Source of the DNA: Mucilaginibacter sp. CSA2-8R
Lineage (GTDB): Bacteria > Bacteroidota > Bacteroidia > Sphingobacteriales > Sphingobacteriaceae
Assembly (NCBI RefSeq): GCF_038806765.1
Contig: NZ_CP152389.1
Span: 4,154,001-4,218,000 of the forward strand
DNA: 64,000 nucleotides
Direction of reading: 5' to 3'
Below, piece by piece: positions 37,203 through 46,370 of the stretch (the first letter of the stretch is position 1; each line of letters opens with the position of its first letter). Under the pieces are notes generated by a model. The model worked only from the letters and a program-made list of their open reading frames with translations. It was not told the DNA's origin and ran no database searches. A program made the translations under genes and the position numbers.

Positions 37203-37967
37203 TTACACTAAGCTGTAGGCATCAGCATCTGTATACAAGGTACAATCCGCATGTTTGCGCAATATGGAGGCAGGGCATGCCGTTGTAATTTCGCCGGTTA
37301 CAACATTTTTTACAGCCTCTTTTTTGGTTTTACCGGGCACTACGCAAAACAGATGCTTACCCGACATTAATGCCGGGATAGTTAACGTCAGCGCAGTTTC
37401 GGGAACGTCATTAAAAGTTGGGAAACAACCATCGTTTACCTGTTGCTGCCGACAGGCATCATCCAAAGCTACCGGTTTAATAACCTCAGGATCGTTAAAA
37501 TCGGCCACTGGCGGATCGTTAAAGGCGATATGCCCATTTTCGCCAATGCCTAAACAAACAATGTCTATAGGGGCCTCTCCAATTAATGTTTTATATTGCT
37601 GAAGCGCAGCGTCAAGTCCATCGCGATCATCAATAAGACTAACGCGGCGGGGCTTAACCTGATCAAACAGATGCTGGTTTAAAAAGGTAGAAAAACGCTG
37701 TTCGGCGCCACTTGGCAAACCAATATACTCATCCATATGAAATACATCAATGCGCGACCAGTCAATATCTTTGTTGGCAACCAAGCCGGCAAGTACTTCG
37801 TTTTGCGACGGAGCAGCGGCAAATATAATACGTACAATATCCTGCCCGGCCATTAGCTTGCTGATGCAAGCGGCAGCATCGGCGGCGGCAGCAGCCCCCA
37901 TTTCGGCACGGGTTGAGTATACTTTTACTTTTAACTGGTCTACTTGGGTTTGCAAAGTGATAGCCAT
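37203..37967 (-). CDS. nagB: Glucosamine-6-phosphate deaminase
   Basis: A 254-residue isomerase-deaminase that makes fructose-6-phosphate and ammonia. Motifs: VFHMDEYIGLP (catalytic Asp), IVCLGIGENGHIAFNDPPVADFNDPEVI (Asp/His/Glu relay) and the C-terminal VVPGKTKKEAVKNVVTGEIT. It is the first gene of a five-gene operon (nagB, nagA, permease, GH20, CBM9-like) that begins 61 bp downstream of a 34-bp operator copy. Confidence 0.9.
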   Translation of the reverse strand: MAITLQTQVDQLKVKVYSTRAEMGAAAAADAAACISKLMAGQDIVRIIFAAAPSQNEVLAGLVANKDIDWSRIDVFHMDEYIGLPSGAEQRFSTFLNQHLFDQVKPRRVSLIDDRDGLDAALQQYKTLIGEAPIDIVCLGIGENGHIAFNDPPVADFNDPEVIKPVALDDACRQQQVNDGCFPTFNDVPETALTLTIPALMSGKHLFCVVPGKTKKEAVKNVVTGEITTACPASILRKHADCTLYTDADAYSLV

Positions 37968-38028
37968 TAGTGTAATGAATGTTATAATCGTAATTAATCA
38001 AAAATACCTGCTGCAAGAATGCCTTTAT

Positions 38029-38062
38029 ATTACTTTCTTATGCTTTTATGATACTATCTTTC
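38029..38062 (-). promoter_or_regulatory. 34-bp regulon operator, copy 2 (before nagB)
   Basis: On the minus strand it reads GAAAGATAGTATCATAAAAG, then CATAAGAAAGTAAT, with AGTA cores at positions 8-11 and 29-32. It is 61 bp before the nagB start and just past the stop of the SGNH hydrolase gene. It matches the copy before susC closely in the first half-site. Confidence 0.85.
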
Positions 38063-38067
38063 GTGAG

Positions 38068-39216
38068 CTACTTAGCCAATATTTTAGTTACCATGCGCCA
38101 GTAAGCGTCGGCATACCGCATCATCCCTAAATCGGTTGGGTGAATGCCGTCTACCATGGTATCCATATCCTGCTTTAAAGCTTCTATAGGGAGCAAACTT
38201 AAATTCTTTACACCGCCAGCCTTGAGGTCTGCAAACGCCTGATGATTTACACCGTTCACCATTTTATATCTGTCGCGTTTTACCGTGTTGATAGCGGCAT
38301 CGGTATAACCAAAATGATCAGTGAGGATGATAGGCGTTACCGGATGTAGTTTTCTGATCTGCTTTACTGCGTTTGTTAACCTGTTATAAATTTCGGAGGC
38401 TGAAAAATCAGCCTTGCCGCCCACCAGGTTTGGTAAGCAATCTAAAACAAATACACGGGCATCTATTTCATTCACTACTTTAACAACCTCCGGTTCCATT
38501 TTACCTGAGCCCGAAAACCCCAAATTAATAACCGGCAGCTTTAGCTTACGCGCCAAAATTGCTGCCCACGCCATGCCCGGCCTTGAGGCACAGGCACCCT
38601 GCACTATAGATGTACCGTAAATTACAACAGATTTTGCGCTATCAGCCGCTTGCGGAATAAAAGTGCTGCCCTCTGGCGTGCCTATCTCCATCCATTTTAC
38701 GGCGTTGTATAATGGCAGATAAAGGCAATATTCAATCCCTGTCTTTGCGTCGGCGTTAGTCGGGGTTAAATCGGTAAACTTATATTCAATAGTGTCTTTA
38801 AACGAGTATTTACCGGCACACCATAACGTATTGCCACGGGCATCAGTACCGTATAAATCTACCCCGCTTACGCCCGTAGCCGGCATGTGCGGCATAGCTA
38901 AGGGTTCGGTAACCTGGTATCTGATAGTGATTTGCCTGGCATTGGTTTTAAACCTAATTTGCAAGCCTGCCGATTGTTTAGACAGCTTCCACACGTCGGC
39001 ATTAACCATTTGTTTGGCACGTAACGGGAAACGGTCATATGTATTTTCTACTTCCGAGGCCCAGCCTTGTCCGTTTACAACAGCAAACTTGGTGGTGGCC
39101 GGGTTCCACCAGTTTATATTTGCTGCGATTTGTGCCTGTGCACAGATAACTACACACCAAGCGGCGACAGTTAACATCAGCTTCCTATTTAACTGCTTAC
39201 TTATTATGGATGACAT
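38068..39216 (-). CDS. SGNH/GDSL-type hydrolase (carbohydrate esterase-like), secreted
   Basis: A 382-residue protein with a signal peptide ending near AQAQ (residues 1-29). The N-terminal half is a beta domain (WNPATTKFAVVNGQGW, GVDLYGTDARGNTLWCAGKYSF) that Bacteroidota add to SGNH esterases. The catalytic part holds the block I serine in VIYGTSIVQGACASRPGMAW (GTS in place of GDS), Gly in NLGFSGSGKM, Asn in LDCLPNLVG and Asp-His in MVDGIHPTDLGM. It probably removes acyl groups from the substrate glycan. An intrinsic terminator at 39281-39312 separates it from susD, so its level relative to susC/D may depend on read-through. Confidence 0.85.
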   Translation of the reverse strand: MSSIISKQLNRKLMLTVAAWCVVICAQAQIAANINWWNPATTKFAVVNGQGWASEVENTYDRFPLRAKQMVNADVWKLSKQSAGLQIRFKTNARQITIRYQVTEPLAMPHMPATGVSGVDLYGTDARGNTLWCAGKYSFKDTIEYKFTDLTPTNADAKTGIEYCLYLPLYNAVKWMEIGTPEGSTFIPQAADSAKSVVIYGTSIVQGACASRPGMAWAAILARKLKLPVINLGFSGSGKMEPEVVKVVNEIDARVFVLDCLPNLVGGKADFSASEIYNRLTNAVKQIRKLHPVTPIILTDHFGYTDAAINTVKRDRYKMVNGVNHQAFADLKAGGVKNLSLLPIEALKQDMDTMVDGIHPTDLGMMRYADAYWRMVTKILAK

Positions 39217-39280
39217 AAATGGTATGAAAATTTAATAGAACTGAAAGCAATTTGCAGTTATGCGGTTACGTGCAGATATT

Positions 39281-39312
39281 AAAAAAGTGTAGCGGCAAAC
39301 CCGCCGCTACAC
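39281..39312 (-). terminator. Intrinsic terminator after susD
   Basis: On the minus strand GTGTAGCGGC and GCCGCTACAC form a perfect 10-bp stem with a 6-nt loop, followed by TTTTTT. It lies 47 bp past the susD stop and 64 bp before the SGNH hydrolase start, so it should limit transcription of that gene. Confidence 0.88.
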
Positions 39313-39358
39313 CAACTAATTCAACTATTAACTCAACTCAAACTATAAAACAAACTTG

Positions 39359-40852
39359 TCAATACCCAGGGTTTTGTGTCACTTTAGTCTCGAGTGCCAG
39401 GGTGGTATTATTTATGGGGTGTAACAGCAAATAATCCTGACCTTTTCTTGATTGCAATGAAGGCACTAAATCAAATGCTTTTCCAAATCTTACCAGGTCA
39501 AACCAGCGTTTACCTTCGTAAGCCAACTCCAGTAAGCGCTCTTTTAAAATGGCATCATCGTTACTGGCCATGGTACCGTTTACAAATGCCCGTGCGCTGT
39601 ACGCTGAACCGTAAGCACGCTGTCTTACCAAATTAATTTCGATTGAGGGATCTTGACCCAACGCATTTTTAGATTCGGCTTTCATCAAAAGCACATCTGC
39701 GTAGCGATACAAAATCACGTCATCGGCAAAGTAACGCACGTTGTTAATTACCGTACCATCGCCTTTGGTAATGGCAGCCCCAGCAAAAGTGCGGGCACCG
39801 GTTGTTGCGTTTACGTTAAACACCTCTACAAAGGTTGCGGCACGGCGTTGATCATCGGTAGTAAATTGGTTACGCACCAGCGCCGATGGTTGCCAGATAT
39901 TGTTACCACCCAGGGTAGTACCCAGTGCTGCCTTCGAAGCGGCATCTGCACTGGCTAATGAAAATGTAGTTGGCAGATACCCGTTAAAGAAATAATTATC
40001 GGCAGACTCCAGAGCTACATAGTTTACCGCCATCAACACCTCGCGGTTTCCTTTATTGGTATAGTCAAATACCGTCGAAAAAGACGGCAGCAGAGCAACA
40101 TCAGCTGTTTGCACCGCATTACAGGCATCAAGTGCTGTTTGTAAATCGGCGTTGCCACCACTCAAACGTTTAGCCGTCCATAAATAAATATCTGCTTTTA
40201 AAGCGTTGGCCGATGGGCGCGACCATAAGTTTCTACCGTTTTGAATGGTATTGGTAGGAAATAGAGAAATCGCTTTGTTAACATCAGCCTTAATTAAGGC
40301 AAACACATCAGCTTGCGAAGATTTTGCCACCTGGATGGTTTGTAAATCTACCGACTCTATTGCTTCGGTTCTGAGCGGTAAAGCACCCCAGGTTCTGGTC
40401 AACAAAAAGTATACATATGCGCGCATGCTGTAGGCTTGCGCCAAATAATCATTACGTGTGGCCTCGGATGCAAACGTGGTAATTGGGATGTATTTAATAA
40501 GCAGGTTGGCAGCATTAATTACTTTGTAGTAATTACCCCAGGTAATGGCTGGCTGCAGGTTATCGGCCGTTAAGGCATTTTTGTAGTAAGCATCATAACC
40601 ACCTGTACCGGCCAGTCCCTGCTCAACCGTTTCGCCGCGCAGCTCGCCCAAGGCAAAGCTGTTAAAATTGGTTTCGTTACGCAGCAAGGTATACATGCCG
40701 TAATTAAAACCCTTAATATCGTTTTCTGACTGAAAAAAGGATGCGCCTGATATAGTGCTTATTGGTTTTGTTTCTAATGTTTTACTGCATGAAGCAAGCA
40801 CCAGCAACACCGATAGTGCAGGTAATATGATTTTTTTATATAATCGGGTCAT
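39359..40852 (-). CDS. SusD/RagB-family surface glycan-binding lipoprotein
   Basis: A 497-residue lipoprotein (lipobox LLVLASCSKT, Cys near 22) that caps the SusC channel and binds the oligosaccharide at the cell surface. The TPR-like N-terminal region (LLRNETNFNSFALGELRGETVEQG, YLAQAYSMRAYVYFLLTRTWG) and the C-terminal LLMKAESKNALG...INLVRQRAY and ERLLELAYEGKRWFDLVRFGKA are diagnostic. It starts 11 bp after the susC stop. Low identity to well-known SusD proteins outside these motifs is expected, and the ligand cannot be read from the sequence. Confidence 0.93.
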   Translation of the reverse strand: MTRLYKKIILPALSVLLVLASCSKTLETKPISTISGASFFQSENDIKGFNYGMYTLLRNETNFNSFALGELRGETVEQGLAGTGGYDAYYKNALTADNLQPAITWGNYYKVINAANLLIKYIPITTFASEATRNDYLAQAYSMRAYVYFLLTRTWGALPLRTEAIESVDLQTIQVAKSSQADVFALIKADVNKAISLFPTNTIQNGRNLWSRPSANALKADIYLWTAKRLSGGNADLQTALDACNAVQTADVALLPSFSTVFDYTNKGNREVLMAVNYVALESADNYFFNGYLPTTFSLASADAASKAALGTTLGGNNIWQPSALVRNQFTTDDQRRAATFVEVFNVNATTGARTFAGAAITKGDGTVINNVRYFADDVILYRYADVLLMKAESKNALGQDPSIEINLVRQRAYGSAYSARAFVNGTMASNDDAILKERLLELAYEGKRWFDLVRFGKAFDLVPSLQSRKGQDYLLLHPINNTTLALETKVTQNPGY

Positions 40853-40863
40853 GATAATTTGAA

Positions 40864-43800
40864 TTAAAATGTAACGTTTACGCCAAAAATGATGTTGCGG
40901 GATACTGGGTAACGGCCAAAATCGCCTTTTAAACTACCGCTGGTTGTAAAGCCGCCGTCTTCAGGGTTAGGCCCTTTGTACCCGGTAAAATAATGCAGGT
41001 TGGTACCACTTACGCTTAACCGTAAAGCGCTCATTTTCATTTTCTTTAACCAGGGTGCCGGAACTGTGTAACTAAAGGTTAGCTCACGAATGGCCAGGTA
41101 ATCACCTTTTTCAACATACTGGCTGCTGATACCGGTAATTACCGCACCGCGCAAAATATTTTGTGCACCGCTTACGTCCTGAGGATTGTATTTAGGTATG
41201 TCTGTATTATCACCAGCTTGTTTCCAGCTCGAGTTTACATATTGTTGCGTTGGTGCAACATCGCCTTGCCAGTTGCCGTCTAAAAATGCTCTTGCGTAGT
41301 TAAATATGGTATAACCGGCACTAAAATCCATCCGCAGGTAAAGGCTCATGTTTTTGTAGGCAAAAGTGTTAGAGAAACCGCCTGTCCATTTCGGAAACGG
41401 ATTACCGAGGTACACTTTGTCTCGGGTATCAATCACACCATTGCCGTCAGTATCCTGCCAGATAACATCACCGGCATGTTTTACTTTACCTGCTGCTGCG
41501 GTAAAAGCATTGTCAACAGGTGCTTTGGCGGCATCAGCTTCATTTTGGTATACACCTAAAGCTTTAAAGCCATACCAGTCGCCTATCTGGTACCCTTCAA
41601 TGAGCGAGCCGTTATTGGCAGGCACATAGATATACGAACTGGTTTTAGGATCATAAACCTGTAAGCCACCGATGCGATTACCGTCCAAACCGTTAGGAGG
41701 CAAGCGCAGTACCTTATGGGTATTTCGTGCAGCGTTAGCTGTAATATTCCACCTAAAACTTCCTGATGGTGGCAATATACTTGCACCAATTTCTAACTCG
41801 TAACCTTTATTTTCTAAGCTACCGATGTTAGTAAGTACTGAGCTGATACCGGCAGATGGCGGCGGATTGTAGGAGAACAACAGATCGTCGGTAACCTTAC
41901 GATAATAATCAAATATTACGGTTAGCCGGTTTCTGAAAAAACCTAAATCGGCGCCCAGGTCAAGCATTTTTGAGCGTTCCCAGCGCAGGTCGGCATTAGG
42001 CACAGTATTCTGTATCAGTCCAACGTTACCATTATATCTTTGTTGGTTTACCGTGGCAGCTAAACCATAATTGCCTTGAGCATAATAATCACTCAGGCCC
42101 GAAATATTACCGTTTACACCATAGCTTCCGCGTAATTTAACGGCCAATAAATCTTGCGGTAAGGCATCCCAGAATTTTTCTCTGTTAAGCACCCATCCAG
42201 CCGAAACACCCGGAAAAAAACCGAACCGGTGTTCGGCACCAAATGTTGATGAGCCATCATAGCGGGCATTTAAAGTTAACAGGTAACGCTGCTTATAATC
42301 ATAGTTGATGCGGCCAATATAACCGGGCAACCGCAATGTTGATATGGTATTACTTACTCCAGTAAATGTTGATGAAGCATTGATGGTAGGAATTAAATCG
42401 GTAGACGCCCCCTGCCCTGTTGCTGTAAAGTTGTTTTGTGTACGGGCAAAGTAAGAGAAACCGGTTTTAGCTTCCAAATGATGATCACCAAAAGCTGTAG
42501 TGTACGTTAATATTGCATCTACCTGGTATTGGTCGGTGCGGTTAACGGTATTTGACCCTATACGGGATGTAATTAAGTTAGCAGCACCTGGCCCGTTTTG
42601 ATACGATGGCTGAAAAGTGCGCTGTGATAAATTTACCCTATACAATGTGATTTGCGGATCAAAAGACAGACCTTTTACGATACCCCATTTACCACCCAGG
42701 CTATAATTGGTGGTTTCATTACCAAAAGCGTTATCCTGGTTTGGTAAATGATAAGCCGGATTACCGTTACCTTGTTGCTGGCCAGGGGCCAGTGAACCAT
42801 CCTCAAAAGTGTATTTAGCCGTACGGGGCAAACCGGTAGATCTTAAAAAGATCAATTGATCGGCCAGATAAGCGGTATTACTGGTTGAATTAGTATAGTA
42901 AACGCGGCCAAAAACATTGATGTTATCTTTAATTTTATAAGAACCGTTCAAGTTAAATGAAAGGCGGTTGTACTTGGTTGTGATCACGCTGCCATCAGCC
43001 GCCATATATCCCAAACCGGCGTTAAAGGTTGCCCTGTCATTACCTCCCGAAAAGGTAACATGATGATTATGTGACGTAGTTTTTTGATAAAGCACATCGT
43101 TCCAGTTGGTATCATCAAAAATAATGGTCTTGGTGGGGTCAATCGGATCGGGCATGCTCTGCCAGCCTTGGCCAAGTTTATATTGATTTGCAGGGGTTAA
43201 ATACTGTGGCGTAAAAGCTGTGTTGTTGGTTAAGTCGTTACCAATACCAATACTGGTAGCACCGTTACGCTGGTTAAAAGTAGCCTGCGTAATATATCCC
43301 CTGGTTAAAGCCTCCTGTAGGCCTAAACGACCATAGTATAAATAATCGCGGGCGTTTACAATATCATAAGTACGGCTTACATTGCCTAAAGTAAGATCAT
43401 AACTGTAACCTACGGTAGCACGGCCCGCTTTGCCCATTTTTGTGGTAACGATTACAATGCCGTTTGATGCACGCGAACCATAAATAGAAGTAGAGGCAGC
43501 ATCTTTTAATACTTGCATGCTCTCCACATCTTCTGAGTTAATGTCGTTAATATCATTGCGCTGAACCCCATCTACAATGTAAAGGATTTGTGATGAATTG
43601 GGATCGCTTATGGAGGTACCACCCCTTATAATTACCCTTGCTGCAGCACCCGGCTGCCCCGAGGTAGTTTGCACACGCACGCCTGGTAAAGTACCTTGCA
43701 TGGCTGTGGTTAGGTTGGGGTAAGATACCGTTTCTAACACCTTATTATCCAGTTTAGTTACCGATGTAGAAATGGTTGCTCTTGATTGTGTGCCGTAACC

Positions 43801-44154
43801 TACAACTACTACCTCGTTTAATTTGGCAGCATCATCAGCCAAACTAATATTTACGGTGGTACGTCCGTTTATAGGCTGCTCTTGAGACTTAAAACCTACA
43901 TAGGTAAAAACTAATACATCATTACCACCGGCAGTGAGCGAATAATTGCCACCTGCGTCGGTCATTGAACCGCCCGCGCCGCCTTTTACTTTTACAGTTA
44001 CACCCGGCAAGGCCTGCCCTTGTGCATCTGTAACCTTACCTGATACTTTTAAGGTACCCTGCGCAAAAACAGCACAGCAACAACATAACATTATCACTGA
44101 TAATGCCTGCTTTCTCCAATTAATTAATTTAAGTAAATCTTTAATCATCATCAA
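40864..44154 (-). CDS. SusC/RagA-type TonB-dependent transporter
   Basis: A 1096-residue outer-membrane transporter, the entry gate of the regulon. After the signal peptide (QALSVIMLCCCCAVFAQ) comes a carboxypeptidase-D-like domain (LKVSGKVTDAQGQALPGVTVKVKGG), the SusC signature NEVVVVGYGTQSRATISTSV, the plug (LQGTLPGVRVQTTSGQPGAAARVIIRGGTSI; YGSRASNGIVIVTTKMGKAG) and a 22-strand barrel ending in the aromatic residue of RNIIFGVNVTF. It is divergent from the AraC-type regulator, with an operator copy in the shared 190-bp region. Confidence 0.95.
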   Translation of the reverse strand: MMMIKDLLKLINWRKQALSVIMLCCCCAVFAQGTLKVSGKVTDAQGQALPGVTVKVKGGAGGSMTDAGGNYSLTAGGNDVLVFTYVGFKSQEQPINGRTTVNISLADDAAKLNEVVVVGYGTQSRATISTSVTKLDNKVLETVSYPNLTTAMQGTLPGVRVQTTSGQPGAAARVIIRGGTSISDPNSSQILYIVDGVQRNDINDINSEDVESMQVLKDAASTSIYGSRASNGIVIVTTKMGKAGRATVGYSYDLTLGNVSRTYDIVNARDYLYYGRLGLQEALTRGYITQATFNQRNGATSIGIGNDLTNNTAFTPQYLTPANQYKLGQGWQSMPDPIDPTKTIIFDDTNWNDVLYQKTTSHNHHVTFSGGNDRATFNAGLGYMAADGSVITTKYNRLSFNLNGSYKIKDNINVFGRVYYTNSTSNTAYLADQLIFLRSTGLPRTAKYTFEDGSLAPGQQQGNGNPAYHLPNQDNAFGNETTNYSLGGKWGIVKGLSFDPQITLYRVNLSQRTFQPSYQNGPGAANLITSRIGSNTVNRTDQYQVDAILTYTTAFGDHHLEAKTGFSYFARTQNNFTATGQGASTDLIPTINASSTFTGVSNTISTLRLPGYIGRINYDYKQRYLLTLNARYDGSSTFGAEHRFGFFPGVSAGWVLNREKFWDALPQDLLAVKLRGSYGVNGNISGLSDYYAQGNYGLAATVNQQRYNGNVGLIQNTVPNADLRWERSKMLDLGADLGFFRNRLTVIFDYYRKVTDDLLFSYNPPPSAGISSVLTNIGSLENKGYELEIGASILPPSGSFRWNITANAARNTHKVLRLPPNGLDGNRIGGLQVYDPKTSSYIYVPANNGSLIEGYQIGDWYGFKALGVYQNEADAAKAPVDNAFTAAAGKVKHAGDVIWQDTDGNGVIDTRDKVYLGNPFPKWTGGFSNTFAYKNMSLYLRMDFSAGYTIFNYARAFLDGNWQGDVAPTQQYVNSSWKQAGDNTDIPKYNPQDVSGAQNILRGAVITGISSQYVEKGDYLAIRELTFSYTVPAPWLKKMKMSALRLSVSGTNLHYFTGYKGPNPEDGGFTTSGSLKGDFGRYPVSRNIIFGVNVTF

Positions 44155-44247
44155 TTTTTAATAAGGAGGTGAGAGTATTATTGAACGGTATTATATTTTA
44201 TAATATAGACAGTGAACCAAATGTAGTGGTGGTAATTTCAATTAGTT

Positions 44248-44281
44248 GCTATTTTTCTTTGCATTTATAATACTATCTTTC
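44248..44281 (-). promoter_or_regulatory. 34-bp regulon operator, copy 3 (between susC and the araC-type gene)
   Basis: On the minus strand it starts GAAAGATAGTATTATAAATG and continues CAAAGAAAAATAGC; the cores are AGTA and AATA, 21 bp apart. It lies 93 bp before the susC start and 63 bp before the ATG of the divergent regulator, so it could serve both activation of susC and autoregulation. Confidence 0.85.
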
Positions 44282-44344
44282 AGTTTCCAATTTTTACCTA
44301 TAAACCCATTATTAAAACCGTATTAAATCATTAATTTAAGGGCT

Positions 44345-45229
44345 ATGAAAGTCATTGAGCAACGTTTGCCGCAGGAGTTCGACAAATCATTCATCGTTTT
44401 TAAAGAGACCGGAAAGTTTTTTCCGTGCCCATGGCACTACCATCCTGAGTACGAATTAGTGCTGGTGAATAAAAGTACCGGCCGGCGTATGGTAGGCGAT
44501 CACATTGGCTATTTTGACGAGGGTGACCTGGTATTTATGGGGTCGCGTTTACCGCATGTATGGGTAAATGATGCTAAATACATTCAGAGCGATGATGAAA
44601 ACCCGGCAGATGCCATCGTGATACAGTTTGTGGAGGATTTTTTAGGTGAGCGCTTTTTAAATATCCCCGAGCTTGAAGGATTTAGAAAGTTTTTACATGT
44701 ATCTGAACGGGGCATTGTGATTGAGGGGAAAGCCCGGAACAAAATTATTCCAATTATGAAAAGCATGATTGGCATGAACGGCATTCAGCGGTTATCGGCG
44801 TTGATGTCTATTTTCGAAATCCTGTCTAACATCAACGATTATAACTTACTGGCCAGCCCAAAATTTGTTCAAAATTTTCAGTACGAATCACCAGGCCGGT
44901 TTAAAAAGATTACGGAATACATTCTTCAAAACTTTAACAAAGACATTACCCTGCCCGAAGCTGCTTCGATAGCTAATATGGGGCTTACCGCATTCTGCAA
45001 TTTTTTCAAGAATCAGTTCAGGATGACTTTTGTGGAGTATTTAAACACCGTACGTATAGGCCATGCCTGCAAATTGATTGCTGAAGACAAACACAATATT
45101 GTTGAAGTGGCTTATGAATGCGGTTTTAATAACCTGGCTAACTTTAACAGGCAATTTAAAAAGCTTAAAAACATAACACCGAGTGATTACAGGAAGCTCC
45201 TGAACATGGAACTGGAAAAGGCGTCTTAA
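44345..45229 (+). CDS. AraC-family transcriptional regulator, probable master regulator of the five operons
   Basis: A 294-residue one-component regulator. The N-terminal cupin (FPCPWHYHPEYELVLVNKSTGRRMVGDHIGYFDEGDLVFMGSRLPHVW, about 22-69) should bind the inducer, and the C-terminal pair of helix-turn-helix motifs spans about 195-290 (ITLPEAASIANMGLTAFCNFFKNQF; HNIVEVAYECGFNNLANFNRQFKK). It is the only plus-strand gene between 16.3 and 58.5 kb. An operator with 21-bp spaced half-sites lies in its upstream region and recurs before four other operons. Control of all five is inferred from this arrangement. Confidence 0.92.
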   Translation: MKVIEQRLPQEFDKSFIVFKETGKFFPCPWHYHPEYELVLVNKSTGRRMVGDHIGYFDEGDLVFMGSRLPHVWVNDAKYIQSDDENPADAIVIQFVEDFLGERFLNIPELEGFRKFLHVSERGIVIEGKARNKIIPIMKSMIGMNGIQRLSALMSIFEILSNINDYNLLASPKFVQNFQYESPGRFKKITEYILQNFNKDITLPEAASIANMGLTAFCNFFKNQFRMTFVEYLNTVRIGHACKLIAEDKHNIVEVAYECGFNNLANFNRQFKKLKNITPSDYRKLLNMELEKAS

Positions 45230-45240
45230 TTGGTTTGCGG

Positions 45241-46359
45241 CTAATAGTTAATCATGCGGTCGCGTGCAATTATTTTCCATTCGGTAGTCAGCAAGCCATT
45301 ACTTACTACTCCGGCCCTGTCATATAATGCACAGGTTGGGCAAATGTGAACCGGCAAACCGTAAAAAACATCGCCAATGTTAACCGAATTTGGCCCTGCA
45401 GTTTTAACTACCAAATGCTCTTCGCTATGGCCTGTAAAATACAGGTTGGGTAAATTGAGTATTTCAACCCGTTTATTAAGCTCATTTTCGGCGGCTATGG
45501 CTTTGTGCCCCATATCTAAACATAAAGTATAGTCGTTGGGCTTGGAGATAACCCGCGTAATTACTAATGCTGCAGGTAAAAAAGGTAAATCAGGAAATAG
45601 GGCGCCATATCCTTTGTCCCACAGGGCAAAGGTACCGGGGCTGCATTCAACGTCAGGCATTTTAGCAAACACCGGAAAGGTTGGCGTACCTCCGGCCACA
45701 ATAACCGGCTTGCTAAAACCCGCTTCTTCAATCTGAGCTATCAGTTGCTGTACCGGTGCAAATGCCTCTATACATTCCTGAGTACGTTTTTGCAAATCGG
45801 ATTTATAAATATGGCCATCATAAGCATGCAATCCCTTTACATTTATACCTGGTAAAGCAGAACAAAACTGATAAAGCTCAAACGCACGATCGGGTAAAAT
45901 GCCGGTACGATTCATACCCACATTTATATCTACAAATACATTTAAACGGTAGCCAAGCTTTTCGGCTTCTGCCGACATCATGGCGGCAGAGGCCACATTG
46001 TCTGCCAAGCAGGAGAAAGTGGTTTGCGGGTAATTAAAAATGAGTTGGCTGAGCCGATGCATTTTAGTTAACACCGGTTGATAGGCCAGCAATACATCAG
46101 GCGCATGACACATACCCAGCATTTCTGCTTCGGCTATAGTAGCACATTTATATTTGGTGATGCCTGCTCCCAGCATCAGACGCGTTACCTCCGCACATTT
46201 ATGCGTTTTAACATGCGGCCGTAGTTGCCCCACATCAGTAACAAAGCTTTTTAAAATACTAATATTCTGCTTAATACGATCAGGATAAAAAACCAGTGCG
46301 GGTGTATCCAACCTGTCAACGTTTTTTAACTGATACCATGCATCTGTCATATTACTCAT
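45241..46359 (-). CDS. D-threonine aldolase-like PLP enzyme (alanine racemase-fold, DSD/D-TA family)
   Basis: A 372-residue cytoplasmic enzyme. The fold-type III PLP lysine lies in LRPHVKTHKCAEVTRLML (near residue 50). The C-terminal metal pair expected for D-threonine aldolase and D-serine dehydratase is seen in TGHSEEHLVV and GLPVHICPTCALYD (His...Cys). The family cleaves D-threonine or D-3-hydroxyaspartate-type beta-hydroxy amino acids, or dehydrates D-serine. It is the last gene of the RidA-led operon and its stop lies 11 bp from the convergent AraC gene. The presence of beta-hydroxy amino acid chemistry in a glycan regulon is unusual. Confidence 0.85.
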   Translation of the reverse strand: MSNMTDAWYQLKNVDRLDTPALVFYPDRIKQNISILKSFVTDVGQLRPHVKTHKCAEVTRLMLGAGITKYKCATIAEAEMLGMCHAPDVLLAYQPVLTKMHRLSQLIFNYPQTTFSCLADNVASAAMMSAEAEKLGYRLNVFVDINVGMNRTGILPDRAFELYQFCSALPGINVKGLHAYDGHIYKSDLQKRTQECIEAFAPVQQLIAQIEEAGFSKPVIVAGGTPTFPVFAKMPDVECSPGTFALWDKGYGALFPDLPFLPAALVITRVISKPNDYTLCLDMGHKAIAAENELNKRVEILNLPNLYFTGHSEEHLVVKTAGPNSVNIGDVFYGLPVHICPTCALYDRAGVVSNGLLTTEWKIIARDRMINY

Positions 46360-46370
46360 TATACGAGCTG

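Noticed and set aside
44163..44170. AAGGAGGT on the plus strand near the susC start
   Set aside because: It lies 175 bp before the plus-strand regulator start and has no start codon at a useful distance; it is antisense to the susC leader.
44248..44281. The repeated element as a Bacteroidota core promoter (TTTG and TAnnTTTG)
   Set aside because: On the minus strand no TAnnTTTG is present, and on the plus strand TTTG to TATCTTTC is only 12 bp. The fixed 21-bp direct-repeat spacing fits an operator better.
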